DNA from: Paenibacillus tianjinensis | Lineage (GTDB): Bacteria; Bacillota; Bacilli; Paenibacillales; Paenibacillaceae | Assembly (NCBI RefSeq): GCF_017086365.1 | Contig: NZ_CP070969.1 | Span: forward strand, 5,978,001 to 6,042,000 | Direction: 5' to 3' | Length of the DNA: 64,000 bases | In this document: positions 54,635 to 62,673 of the stretch, piece by piece | Layout: each line of letters begins with the position of its first letter | Position numbering within the stretch: position 1 is the first letter of the stretch | Notes under the pieces: model-generated | Databases searched by the model: none | The model's input: only the letters and a program-made list of their open reading frames with translations | Told to the model about the DNA's origin: nothing | Program-made: the position numbers and the translations under genes

Positions 54635-54896
54635 ACTATGCAGTTAGTTGGACAATCGACTTAATCACGAAAATTATAAAATGCGGAAAGAGTAAAGCGA
54701 TTGTAATTTAACGCAGGAAAACAGAACTTACCTCGATCCACCTGGGCACCTCTATGGTAAGTTCTTGAAATACAGGGGTTCTTCCTTCTTTCTTGATTCT
54801 ACTTCACCGGAGTCTATTTTCTAACCTTTCAGGTTTTTCAATTCAGAGATTCAGGACTATGTTCTGCCACAGTGAAATTGTCAACCGCCATAGCAA
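54635..54896. other. Non-coding gap with a hairpin and direct repeat copy 2
   Basis: Contains the stem AGAACTTACC/GGTAAGTTCT (54723-54765) and direct-repeat copy 2 (54790-54855). No gene is supported. Confidence 0.5.
54790..54855 (+). repeat. Diverged direct repeat, copy 2
   Basis: Partner of the repeat at 53945-54013; shares ACTTCACCGGAGTCTATTTT and flanks. Confidence 0.75.
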
Positions 54897-54925
54897 AAAG
54901 CCCGTTCCTCAGAGGGAACCGGCGG
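54897..54925 (-). terminator. Terminator of ydjO
   Basis: On the minus strand a hairpin around CCGGTTCC-CTCTGA-GGAACGGG followed by CTTTTTGC, just past the ydjO stop. Confidence 0.65.
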
Positions 54926-54941
54926 GTCTGCTTCAAGCTGC

Positions 54942-55172
54942 TTATCGGATCGAAATCCCTTTTTTCATTTCCTTCATCTCATGATTCGTGTTCACGAGCA
55001 TGGGCAGGATCTTCATGCTTCGGGTCATCGGCGAATTGCACTGCCAGCAGGTAGGTACGTATTGAAACGCGAAATTGTCACGCATCCATCCGGTGCAGCC
55101 CTCTTTGGTGCAGGACCAAATGGCAGTATCCTCCTGTGGAAGATCCTCCAGTGCTTTTTTACGAAAATACAT
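54942..55172 (-). CDS. ydjO: YdjO-family cold-inducible zinc-ribbon-like protein
   Basis: A 76-residue protein with two CxxC-like pairs, SCTKEGCTGWMRDNFAF and PTCWQCNSPM, a zinc-ribbon pattern of the YdjO family. Its role is unknown in Bacillus subtilis, where it is described as cold-inducible. GGGAGGGG precedes ATG 55172. It sits downstream of the cold-shock gene on the same strand after a terminator, a common pairing in Bacillales. Confidence 0.85.
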   Translation of the reverse strand: MYFRKKALEDLPQEDTAIWSCTKEGCTGWMRDNFAFQYVPTCWQCNSPMTRSMKILPMLVNTNHEMKEMKKGISIR

Positions 55173-55256
55173 AAGTACCCCTCCCTCTAGTTCAAATCTG
55201 ACGATTGGTATAACCTCTACAGGAACTTAGGACAGGCGGCGCTCTCTACATAAAAA

Positions 55257-55288
55257 AAGCTGCCCTCAACTGATGTTAAGGGCAGCTT
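55257..55288 (-). terminator. Terminator of the cold-shock gene
   Basis: Stem AAGCTGCCCTTAAC/GTTGAGGGCAGCTT, followed by TTTTTTA on the minus strand. Confidence 0.88.
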
Positions 55289-55298
55289 AGTTTTCATA

Positions 55299-55499
55299 CT
55301 ACAGTTTTACAACGTTTTCGGCTTGTGGTCCACGAGCGCCTTGAGTTACGTTGAACTCAACGCGTTGGCCTTCGTCCAAAGACTTGAAGCCTTCGCCAGT
55401 GATTGCGGAGAAGTGTACGAATACGTCGCTTCCACCTTCAACCTCGATAAAACCGAAACCTTTGTCTGCATTGAACCATTTAACTGTACCTGTTTGCAT
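55299..55499 (-). CDS. Cold-shock protein (CspA family)
   Basis: A 66-residue single OB-fold protein. RNP1 is [10 protein letters not shown] and RNP2 VFVHFSAI; the start TGTVKWFN is diagnostic. It melts RNA structure in the cold. ATG 55499 has GGAGGT 7 nt upstream. A long frame to 55574 is just leader read through and is rejected. Transcribed from a strong promoter with a roughly 150-nt structured leader (see below). Confidence 0.95.
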   Translation of the reverse strand: MQTGTVKWFNADKGFGFIEVEGGSDVFVHFSAITGEGFKSLDEGQRVEFNVTQGARGPQAENVVKL

Positions 55500-55682
55500 T
55501 TGTATTACCTCCAATAGATTATTTAACACATGTCCTTTTATTCCTACGTATTGTACGAACAAATAAAAATTCACACATTGGAAAAGGATTCATACGCACA
55601 AATGATAACCTTTTACAATATGTGAATTAAGGGTTAAATTTATGATTAATTTCATTGTAGCACACTAAATGACCGAAAGCAA
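55500..55682 (-). promoter_or_regulatory. Cold-shock gene promoter and structured leader
   Basis: Minus-strand TTGCTT (55682-55677), 17-nt spacer, TACAAT (55659-55654). The transcript would carry about 148 nt of leader, including a long imperfect hairpin (CACATATTG-AAAAGG at 55624-55609 paired with 55587-55572). Confidence 0.75.
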
Positions 55683-55770
55683 AGAATTTAAGAAATTAAT
55701 TTCAGGGAACCCAGATAGACTGGAGCGGTTTATGCTCCCTTATAGATCATAAACCGCTTCGCAGCAGGCC

Positions 55771-56049
55771 TTAATCAATATATCCGGCCAGGCCCTTATC
55801 CATCAGATAATCCATTTCCGCATCGAGAATGGTTTCCACTGTCAGCTCGTCCAGCTTCACATCACGCTGGCCTGTCACATAATCAACCAGATCATCATTA
55901 TCAATATCAACTTCGCCTTTGCTGTCCGCTTTGGCATTGTTGATGAAGGTCTGCTCATGCTTCAGGACCCGCTTAATCAGCTCGGGATCCACCTTAGTCT
56001 TTGCAGCCAATACGGCCAGCAGCTCCTGCTCGTTTACTTTATCGCTCAT
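55771..56049 (-). CDS. Small conserved-looking acidic protein, unknown function
   Basis: A 92-residue acidic alpha-helical protein, not recognised. It has LLAVLAAKTKVDPELIKRVLKHEQ and IDNDDLVDYVTGQRDVKLDELT with no membrane segment, signal peptide or cysteine. GAGGAGTG lies about 12 nt before ATG 56049. A DNA- or protein-binding helical fold is possible, but nothing directs a function. Independent unit. Confidence 0.7.
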   Translation of the reverse strand: MSDKVNEQELLAVLAAKTKVDPELIKRVLKHEQTFINNAKADSKGEVDIDNDDLVDYVTGQRDVKLDELTVETILDAEMDYLMDKGLAGYID

Positions 56050-56123
56050 AATTGTTATTCACTCCTCTCCCGTTATTGCACAACTATTGTAGCATAGGTC
56101 CGGCCTGTACCACTCTTCCTACA

Positions 56124-57227
56124 TCATCTCCACCACGGAGACGATGGATACGTCTCGGCACCCACATGGACCGGCTCGCCGATTCTCGGTGTAGCCAGCC
56201 GCAAGCCATGCTCTTTCGCCGCACGCAGCACCCGCTCCACTGGATCAGTCCAGTCATGCATGGCTAATGTAAAGGCTCCCCAATGAATCGGGATCATCAG
56301 CTTGCCCTGCAGATCAATCTGGGCCTGGACCGTCTGTTCCGGCATCATATGAATATCTGACCAGCGCAGGTCATACTGCCCGCATTCCATCAGCGTCAGA
56401 TCAAACGGGCCGTATTTCTGCCCGATTTCTGCAAAATGCGGCCCATAGCCGCTATCCCCGCTGAAGAAGATCTTGGCATTCGCTCCCTGGATGATCCAGG
56501 AGCACCACAGCGTGGTGTTACGGTCCAGCAGGCTGCGTCCCGAGAAATGCCGCGCGGGTGCGCTTGTGAGCGTCAATCCGGCTAAGGTGATTTCATCCCA
56601 CCAGTCAAACTCACGGATACGTTCCCCGCTGATGCCCCACCGCTTCAAGTGGGCACCGACACCAAGCGGCACGATGAACATGGAGGCTTTTTGCTGCAGC
56701 TGTCTGATCGTTCCATAATCGAGATGGTCATAATGATCATGAGAGAGCAGCACGGCATCAATAGGCGGAAGATCGGCCAGCTCTATCGGCAGCTGCCTGC
56801 TGTAGCGCTTGCCTCCTATGGCTGGAAAGGGGGAAGGCGTACGCCCTAGCATCGGATCCAGAAACAGGGTGACTCCTTCGATCTCCAGCAATACTGCCGA
56901 ATGTCCGAACCAGGTCGCCTTAGTTTCCCTGTTCTGCTGAATAGAACCGGTAAGCAGCGGCTGGGGCAGCAGCGGTGTTTTAGGCCTGGAGTTCGGATTG
57001 CCTTTGACAAAATCCTTCAGGATCGAAAGGCCGCCTCCCCGGGGGTTCTCTATTCCGGCCACCGGAAAGGGATAAACGAATTTGCCCTGCTGGTATTGGG
57101 GCGAGCGGCTAATCGCCGCCCGCTCTGCCTTGGAGGCCCGTGCGCCAAATGCGGGGTATAAGGTCATTACGAAATAAACAGCGGCAATCAGCGCCAGGAT
57201 CACCGCCGCAATAAGAATAAAGGTCAT
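56124..57227 (-). CDS. MBL-fold metal-dependent hydrolase (NAPE-PLD/UlaG-like)
   Basis: A 367-residue protein with an N-terminal membrane helix (residues 1-22) and a metallo-beta-lactamase fold: WFGHSAVLLEIEGVTLFLDPML, the metal motif LSHDHYDHLDY (HxHxDH), FFSGDSGYGPHF and a late IPIHWGAFTLAMHDW. It matches the branch related to phospholipase D of the NAPE-PLD type. The substrate is unknown. ATG 57227 follows AAGGA. Confidence 0.85.
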   Translation of the reverse strand: MTFILIAAVILALIAAVYFVMTLYPAFGARASKAERAAISRSPQYQQGKFVYPFPVAGIENPRGGGLSILKDFVKGNPNSRPKTPLLPQPLLTGSIQQNRETKATWFGHSAVLLEIEGVTLFLDPMLGRTPSPFPAIGGKRYSRQLPIELADLPPIDAVLLSHDHYDHLDYGTIRQLQQKASMFIVPLGVGAHLKRWGISGERIREFDWWDEITLAGLTLTSAPARHFSGRSLLDRNTTLWCSWIIQGANAKIFFSGDSGYGPHFAEIGQKYGPFDLTLMECGQYDLRWSDIHMMPEQTVQAQIDLQGKLMIPIHWGAFTLAMHDWTDPVERVLRAAKEHGLRLATPRIGEPVHVGAETYPSSPWWR

Positions 57228-57319
57228 ACAGTCGTCCTTCTCTCCTGCCAAATTAAGATCATGGACATATTATAAGGCGCTGTACAGGGCCGGGCAAACT
57301 TTCTGCCTGTCCCCTACGA

Positions 57320-58033
57320 CTAAAGGTTCCAGCCGGGGATTTGCCGCAAGTCCCCATCCCAGATCTGCACCGTGCTGTTAACCGGAACACCCCGGGGTGA
57401 CGAGGCTGTCTGAATATAGCAGGAAGCAATCCCGACTGCATTTGCACCGGCGATGTCTGTGCGCGGATCATTGCCGATCATGATCGCCGAGTCCAGATTT
57501 GCGCCGTAAGTTTCCGTCAAATAGCGGTAGAATAACGGATCGGGCTTGCTCACACCGGCCTCTGAAGAAATGGCGATCCCGTCAAATAAATGCAGGATGC
57601 CCAGCATGGTCAGCTCTGCCTCAATGAAGGTCTTCTGGCCGTTGGAGAGCAGGAAGACCTTTTTGCCGCCGCTTCTTAACCGGCCGAGAATCTCAGCCAC
57701 ACCGTCATACAGGGAAATATGAATCATGGATAAGGTCCGCAGCCACCTAACTGTTTCATGGAGCCAGGCCTGTCCGGGTTCACCGCCCAGATCACGGGCC
57801 ACTTCCCGGAACACCTCTTCCATTACGAAATCAGGAAACTGGCAGTGGCGGGCAGCAGCCTCCAGCTGCCGGTCCCGTTCGGCGAGGAACCGCCTCTGCA
57901 GCTCTTCCCCTGTAATATTCAGACCATGATAACTGAAATGCAGCGACAGACGTTCCCAGACCTCAGCCTGCTCTTCATCCGTCTCAATATCGATCAGCGT
58001 ACCGTACAAATCGAAGATATACGTATCATACAT
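57320..58033 (-). CDS. HAD-superfamily hydrolase (YjjG-like)
   Basis: A 237-residue phosphatase-like protein. Motif I is IFDLYGTLID, where the second Asp of DxDxT is replaced by Tyr; motif II LLSNGQ, motif III KPDPLFYRYL, motif IV MIGNDPRTDIAGANAVG. The Tyr in motif I (DLYGT) is seen in a subset of HAD phosphatases. Candidate nucleotide or sugar phosphatase. GGGGAGGG precedes ATG 58033. Confidence 0.85.
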   Translation of the reverse strand: MYDTYIFDLYGTLIDIETDEEQAEVWERLSLHFSYHGLNITGEELQRRFLAERDRQLEAAARHCQFPDFVMEEVFREVARDLGGEPGQAWLHETVRWLRTLSMIHISLYDGVAEILGRLRSGGKKVFLLSNGQKTFIEAELTMLGILHLFDGIAISSEAGVSKPDPLFYRYLTETYGANLDSAIMIGNDPRTDIAGANAVGIASCYIQTASSPRGVPVNSTVQIWDGDLRQIPGWNL

Positions 58034-58291
58034 TCATTTTCCCTCCCCATTCTTGACGAATCCTTTGTAAATATTTTCATACTACTATAGTTATTTCAGT
58101 ATATTCAATGGCTGTGACTACAGAAAATGTTTTAAGACACCAGTCACTGTTGTCTAAAAACCCCTTGAATTCATAACAGTGTTAGCGATGGAACTTCATA
58201 ACTTCAAGTTCAAACTAAATAAAGCGATTGCCAAAGGGACAATGCTAGTAATCAACCAATACTCAACTATTCTGAACCATAGAACACAAGA

Positions 58292-58352
58292 AAAAGGCCG
58301 CTTCGCTTTGGATGCTTGTAGTCTTACAAACACTTGAAACGAGTGGCCTCTT
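58292..58352 (-). terminator. Terminator of the DsbA-like operon
   Basis: On the minus strand AGAGGCCACTCG pairs with CGAAGCGGCCTTTTTC across a 36-nt loop that has its own TTGTA/TACAA stem; T run follows. The rest of 58034-58457 is AT-rich and shows no gene. Confidence 0.7.
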
Positions 58353-58457
58353 ATAACATATTATTCCGATATCAAGCGTTGCCGATAATAATTAATCCAA
58401 AGCCCTATATATTTAATCTTTTTTAGCATGTTCATCCAAAGTGCGTTGGAAATAACT

Positions 58458-59132
58458 TTACTCCAACAGACTTAAGATTTTGTTTTCTAATTCTGATGAG
58501 TCAACCCGTGTACCATTTACGATAAAAGAAGGGGTTCCATAGATCCCGTTTGCAGCCGAAATTTTAAAGTCCTTTTTCACGTTTAATAAATAGTTATGAT
58601 CCTTTAGGTCTTTTTTAAACAGATCAAAATCAATGGCATCGATATTATTCCTCGCAAACTTCAAGATAAACTTTTCAGTTGCCCATATAGTTTTTTCTTT
58701 ACCTTGAGATTGATATAACTTGGTTTTAAAATCCCAAAATGCTTCAGGATTCTGATTATAAACGGTCTCAGCTGCTACAGCCGCCTCTATGGAGTCCGGT
58801 CCAAGGAAAGGAAAATTGATAAAATAAAATTGCACCTTACCTGAATCAATGAATTTCTGTTTAAACTTAGGGAAGCTCGAAAGTTCCCATTGTTTACAAG
58901 CAGGACATTTAAAATCAGCAAATTCAATCACTTTTATTGGAGCATTTGTATCTCCGATATAGGGTTGAGTTGAAAGCTGAAAATCGCCAACAGTTATATT
59001 TATTTTACCCGAAGCATCCATTAATGCTGGTAATTTCTCCAGTTCGCTTTCTTTATCATTGATTAGAATCAAAAGTATAGAACAAATGGTTAGAAAAAAC
59101 AAAACTCCTAGTATTGCCACTTTCTTCTTCAC
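58458..59132 (-). CDS. DsbA-family thioredoxin-like thiol oxidoreductase, secreted
   Basis: A 224-residue protein with an N-terminal signal anchor (KKKVAILGVLFFLTICSILLIL), then a DsbA fold with the active-site motif FADFKCPACKQWE (CPAC) and a cis-Pro stretch GTPSFIVNG. It resembles BdbD-like thiol oxidases. GTG 59132 follows a weak GGGGTGT site; an in-frame GTG at 59144 is an alternative. It is the last gene of an AT-rich three-gene run, with a secreted Cys-containing protein two genes upstream. Inference: it may fold that protein. Confidence 0.88.
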   Translation of the reverse strand: MKKKVAILGVLFFLTICSILLILINDKESELEKLPALMDASGKINITVGDFQLSTQPYIGDTNAPIKVIEFADFKCPACKQWELSSFPKFKQKFIDSGKVQFYFINFPFLGPDSIEAAVAAETVYNQNPEAFWDFKTKLYQSQGKEKTIWATEKFILKFARNNIDAIDFDLFKKDLKDHNYLLNVKKDFKISAANGIYGTPSFIVNGTRVDSSELENKILSLLE

Positions 59133-59194
59133 CTGACACCCCACTCAGTAATTTTTATAATAAGGAACATGAGCTGCAGACTTAAGAATATTAA

Positions 59195-60025
59195 TTATTG
59201 ATATTTAAAATAACGTATAAACACATATTGAGGCGTATCGACTTGCAATTTTTTTTGATCTAACCTTCCAACAGGCAGGAAATAGGAATATGTTTTATTA
59301 GGTTCAAGATTTTCAATTAACCGAATACCAGAACGATCGCTATTTGTTATCCCATTTATCCCTTCTTCAATAAAACTATCAGGAGAAATATAGACTAGTA
59401 GGTGATCTTGGATTTCCCTATTAGTGTACGTATTTTTTGAAATATTTTTAAATGTGATTTTCAGCTGTTCTTCGCCTTCGTTTGTACCGTATCCAATTTC
59501 AATCGGTACAATTTGCGGATCAAAAGAGGCTACTTTATGCTCCTCATTATTCATCCGTTCTAATGGCCCTTTTTGAAAAAATTGTTCCCCGTCCATCGAC
59601 AGTACTTTGCTATTAGCATCCCATATCAAGGAAACCCCCAAGCCTTCAGCAATCCATTTAGCGGGTACCAAAACAGTACCATTTTTATTTATCATGGATG
59701 TATCAGAATTTATCTTTTTATTATTAATAGTTGCTCCTTTTTCATTAAGAGCAGCACTTAATTTGAAGTTTTCAGCTTCAATCTGAACAACTTTTGTCTT
59801 TTGGTCCCAAGTGATCCTTCCATTTATTGCATCAGAAATAACCCTTAATGGAATCAGCGTTCTGTAGTTGGCATCAACGTAAGGCATTTCTCCCTTGGAG
59901 TAAATTAGATACGCATCATTTAGTTTTAATAAGAGTCCATTCTTGCCCAATGAATTTGCTGATACAGATGATGCCGATAACATTATGGTTAGTAAAGCCA
60001 GCGTAAAGCAGAGCATTTTTTTCAT
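59195..60025 (-). CDS. Stalk-domain (copper-amine-oxidase-N-like) secreted protein
   Basis: A 276-residue protein with signal peptide (ending SVSAN) and two adjacent stalk repeats, RTLIPLRVISDAINGRITWDQKTKVVQIE and GTVLVPAKWIAEGLGVSLIWDANSKVL, which are common wall-associated modules in Paenibacillus. The C-terminal 100 residues are unlike the stalk and unidentified. GGGGAGG precedes ATG 60025. The base composition is clearly more AT-rich than genes left of 58 kb. Confidence 0.85.
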   Translation of the reverse strand: MKKMLCFTLALLTIMLSASSVSANSLGKNGLLLKLNDAYLIYSKGEMPYVDANYRTLIPLRVISDAINGRITWDQKTKVVQIEAENFKLSAALNEKGATINNKKINSDTSMINKNGTVLVPAKWIAEGLGVSLIWDANSKVLSMDGEQFFQKGPLERMNNEEHKVASFDPQIVPIEIGYGTNEGEEQLKITFKNISKNTYTNREIQDHLLVYISPDSFIEEGINGITNSDRSGIRLIENLEPNKTYSYFLPVGRLDQKKLQVDTPQYVFIRYFKYQ

Positions 60026-60075
60026 AAGTTAACCTCCCCATATTATATATCTACTATCATGACTATAATGCGTAT

Positions 60076-60113
60076 AAAAATGTTGCACCCAAATTCTCGG
60101 GTGCAACATTTTT
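60076..60113. terminator. Terminator between the YrpD-like gene and the stalk gene
   Basis: Perfect 15-bp stem AAAAATGTTGCACCC/GGGTGCAACATTTTT, A and T runs on both sides. Confidence 0.85.
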
Positions 60114-60120
60114 TAATAAA

Positions 60121-61269
60121 TTACAAAGTGCCGGTCTTCACTCTTATTACCTCTTGAGCCCAAGAGGTCCACTCTACCAAAATATTTGATGTCTTGTATC
60201 CGCAGCCAGACGAGGTTGTAGAAGCATTCATTAGTTGTTCACTACCAGAAACAGTCCCGACCTTTACGTTATTCCATTGGACATTATTCATATAGCTTCC
60301 TGTGGTTAAATCTTCATGTTTGTACAATTGAGCAATTGAAGTGATTCGCTTTACCTGCATTAATGATCCAGATGTTGTGAATCCCTTAGTTGCACTAACA
60401 TTCCATACCATTGTCGCGGTTAGTGCACTACCATCTTTCGCGGTACCACTTACAGACAATGCGGCTTGATTATTGGCTGGAATATAGAATTTCATAAAAG
60501 CATTTGTCCCCATTTTAAAATTTGCTGGGCTTCCAGATATTACACTCCCCATATCTAACGATGTCATTGCCCACGTTTCCTCCGTTGCATACATCGGATC
60601 AACACCATCACCATAATTGAACTGTAAACCTGCATCAACCTGGTGCACAACCGATCCAACCGTATTTAGAGCACCAACATATATATAAGCCGTATCTCCT
60701 GTAGTAGTTTGCTTACCATCTACGGTTATACTTTTAGGGCTCATAACCATTTCTGTACCTTTTGCAGGAAGGTACAGATCCGCAGTGATACGTGATTTGC
60801 CAGTGGTTGAGACTACTTTGCGGAATGGACCAGAATCTGCACTGTTACATGGTGTTGTTGGGTTCGCAAAAGAAGCAACAGAGAACGTTGCGTCTAGCCC
60901 AATCTTCTCACACTCCAACGCAGAAACACTTTGAGCATTTTCTTTATAATTAACATCGTGTTTTAAATTACCATCGGAACCAATTATATCCTTGTATTTG
61001 GCCTTATATTCATTAAGCTTCTCTGTTCGATTCGCAGTAAAGTAACCGGTATTCTCATCGATATAAAATACATTCTCTCTATCTTCTTTATCCAGGTTCT
61101 GCATGACTTCTCTTAGTATTTTCTGATCCTTCTGTGGAAGCTTAGGATCAATGTAACCAAAATCAACCTTATTGGAGATATCGTTGCTACTGCTTTCTGC
61201 ACTAACTACATTTAACGGAATAGCTAAGACTAATACAAATAATAAGTAAAGTAAACCTTTTTTCAACAT
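60121..61269 (-). CDS. Secreted protein, possibly YrpD-like
   Basis: A 382-residue secreted protein with a signal peptide (LLYLLFVLVLAIPLNVVSAE). The C-terminal 240 residues have YIYVGALNTVGSVVHQVDAGLQFNYGDG and WTSWAQEVIRV, which recall YrpD-family proteins of Bacillus; the call is uncertain. Three cysteines lie in LECEKIG, TTPCNSAD and SSGCGYK. AAAGGAGC precedes ATG 61269. It is AT-rich and precedes a strong terminator. Function unknown. Confidence 0.7.
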   Translation of the reverse strand: MLKKGLLYLLFVLVLAIPLNVVSAESSSNDISNKVDFGYIDPKLPQKDQKILREVMQNLDKEDRENVFYIDENTGYFTANRTEKLNEYKAKYKDIIGSDGNLKHDVNYKENAQSVSALECEKIGLDATFSVASFANPTTPCNSADSGPFRKVVSTTGKSRITADLYLPAKGTEMVMSPKSITVDGKQTTTGDTAYIYVGALNTVGSVVHQVDAGLQFNYGDGVDPMYATEETWAMTSLDMGSVISGSPANFKMGTNAFMKFYIPANNQAALSVSGTAKDGSALTATMVWNVSATKGFTTSGSLMQVKRITSIAQLYKHEDLTTGSYMNNVQWNNVKVGTVSGSEQLMNASTTSSGCGYKTSNILVEWTSWAQEVIRVKTGTL

Positions 61270-61579
61270 GAATTTGGCTCCTTTAAATTTGTTTGTTTAT
61301 ATGAATGCTGGCCAGCAATGCATAGCATCATAGAATTGTACTTGACGTATAGTAGATTAAAATTATATTTTTATTCATTTAAGTATTTATTTGGAAAAGT
61401 TCTTGCCGGGTTTATTTTATATGAATAATTTTTCTAAAGTGATGACATTCGTCACATTAAATTGGAATAAATTACTTTATTTGGTTTACTAAATAAAAGA
61501 GATATTGCAACAAAATCCAGCTCCCCGGCGTTTAGTAAACGACACACACCTGACAAACTCACTAAAGGAGCTTACACAC
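61270..61579. other. AT-rich divergent intergenic region
   Basis: Contains ribosome binding sites for both flanking genes, a candidate plus-strand promoter TTGACG-17-ATATTT, and the inverted repeat GTGATGACATTCGTCAC. No gene is seen. Confidence 0.5.
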
Positions 61580-62617
61580 ATGAGACCATCCCTGAAAACA
61601 AGCGCAGTCCTCCTAACCTTATCCCTGGCCCTTTCTACCGGAGCCGTTTCCGCCGCTCCTATGGTCACTTCATTGAATGCGGGCACAGCGCCGCAGGCAG
61701 CCAGCAGTTCTGCCGCTAAGACATTCACTATTGAGCTGAACGGCTCGGCCATTTCCGGGAACGGCTTCCAGCCTTCCGGTGCCAACGAGCCTCTGATTCC
61801 GCTACGCATCGTCGCAGAGGCCCTGGGCTTCACTGTCACCTGGAATACAGCTACCAAAGCCGTTGATTTGAACAAAGGAAATATCTTTACAACGGTTAAG
61901 AGCGGTGAGAACCGTTATGCCGTCAACAAAATGAACACTACACTCAGCACAGCCCCGCTGACGAAGGAGAACAAGCTGTATGTGCCGGCTTCTTTTGTAA
62001 GTAAGGTGCTGCGCCAGACCATTTCCGTGGAGGGACAGCAAATCGTGATTGCCCCGGCCGTAGAACATATGAAGGAGAGCGGCGTCATCACCGCCATCAA
62101 CACTGACGGGAAATATCCATCCGTGCAGATTAAAGGTACTGGCACATCCGGCATCGTACTCAATGTAGGCGAAGATACCCTCTTCCAGATGGCTGACGGT
62201 ACCAATCTGACACTGGCTGACCTGCAAATCGGTATGACCGTTGAAGCAGAACATGCCATGTTCTCAACTAGAAGCCTTCCGCCGCAGACACCAGTTTATC
62301 AGATAACGGTGCAGGACACTGAGAAACCAGCCATGCTGCTCGGTACGGAAGGGACTATTGAGAGTGTAACCACCTCCGAAGACGGCACCCGCATGATCCG
62401 CATTAAGGGTACCGGCCTTAGCGAAACGTCACAAAGCGAGATTGTACTCCGCTTATCCGCCGATACTGCGCTGGTTAAGGAAACCGGAGAGGCAGTGGAC
62501 GCCGCAGCCATCGTACAGGGTGCGAAGGTGATCGGCTTCTATGGCCCGATGCTGACCAAGAGCCTGCCGGCAATCGGAACAGCCTGGAAAGTGGTTGTTG
62601 TAACCACGCAGTCCTAA
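61580..62617 (+). CDS. Stalk-domain secreted protein
   Basis: A 345-residue protein with signal peptide (MRPSLKTSAVLLTLSLALSTGAVSA). One stalk pair at about residues 50-150: NEPLIPLRIVAEALGFTVTWNTATKAVDL and NKLYVPASFVSKVLRQTISVEG. The rest has two repeats of an OB-like domain (GVITAINTDGKYPSVQIKGTG, GTIESVTTSEDGTRMIRIKGTG), suggesting a duplicated surface module. AAAGGAGC precedes ATG 61580. Composition is again like the main genome. Confidence 0.87.
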   Translation: MRPSLKTSAVLLTLSLALSTGAVSAAPMVTSLNAGTAPQAASSSAAKTFTIELNGSAISGNGFQPSGANEPLIPLRIVAEALGFTVTWNTATKAVDLNKGNIFTTVKSGENRYAVNKMNTTLSTAPLTKENKLYVPASFVSKVLRQTISVEGQQIVIAPAVEHMKESGVITAINTDGKYPSVQIKGTGTSGIVLNVGEDTLFQMADGTNLTLADLQIGMTVEAEHAMFSTRSLPPQTPVYQITVQDTEKPAMLLGTEGTIESVTTSEDGTRMIRIKGTGLSETSQSEIVLRLSADTALVKETGEAVDAAAIVQGAKVIGFYGPMLTKSLPAIGTAWKVVVVTTQS

Positions 62618-62621
62618 GAAT

Positions 62622-62673
62622 AAAAAACGAACCTCTTTCCACACAGTAGGGATGTGGAAAAAGGTTCGTTTTT
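62622..62673. terminator. Bidirectional terminator between the stalk and diguanylate cyclase genes
   Basis: Stem AAAAACGAACC-TCTTTCCA / TGGAAA-AAGGTTCGTTTTT with a T run on each strand. Confidence 0.85.

Noticed and set aside
58292..58352. Insertion-sequence end or remnant
   Set aside because: The imperfect long hairpin with a T run fits a terminator of the DsbA-like gene, and no transposase fragment or flanking duplication was seen.
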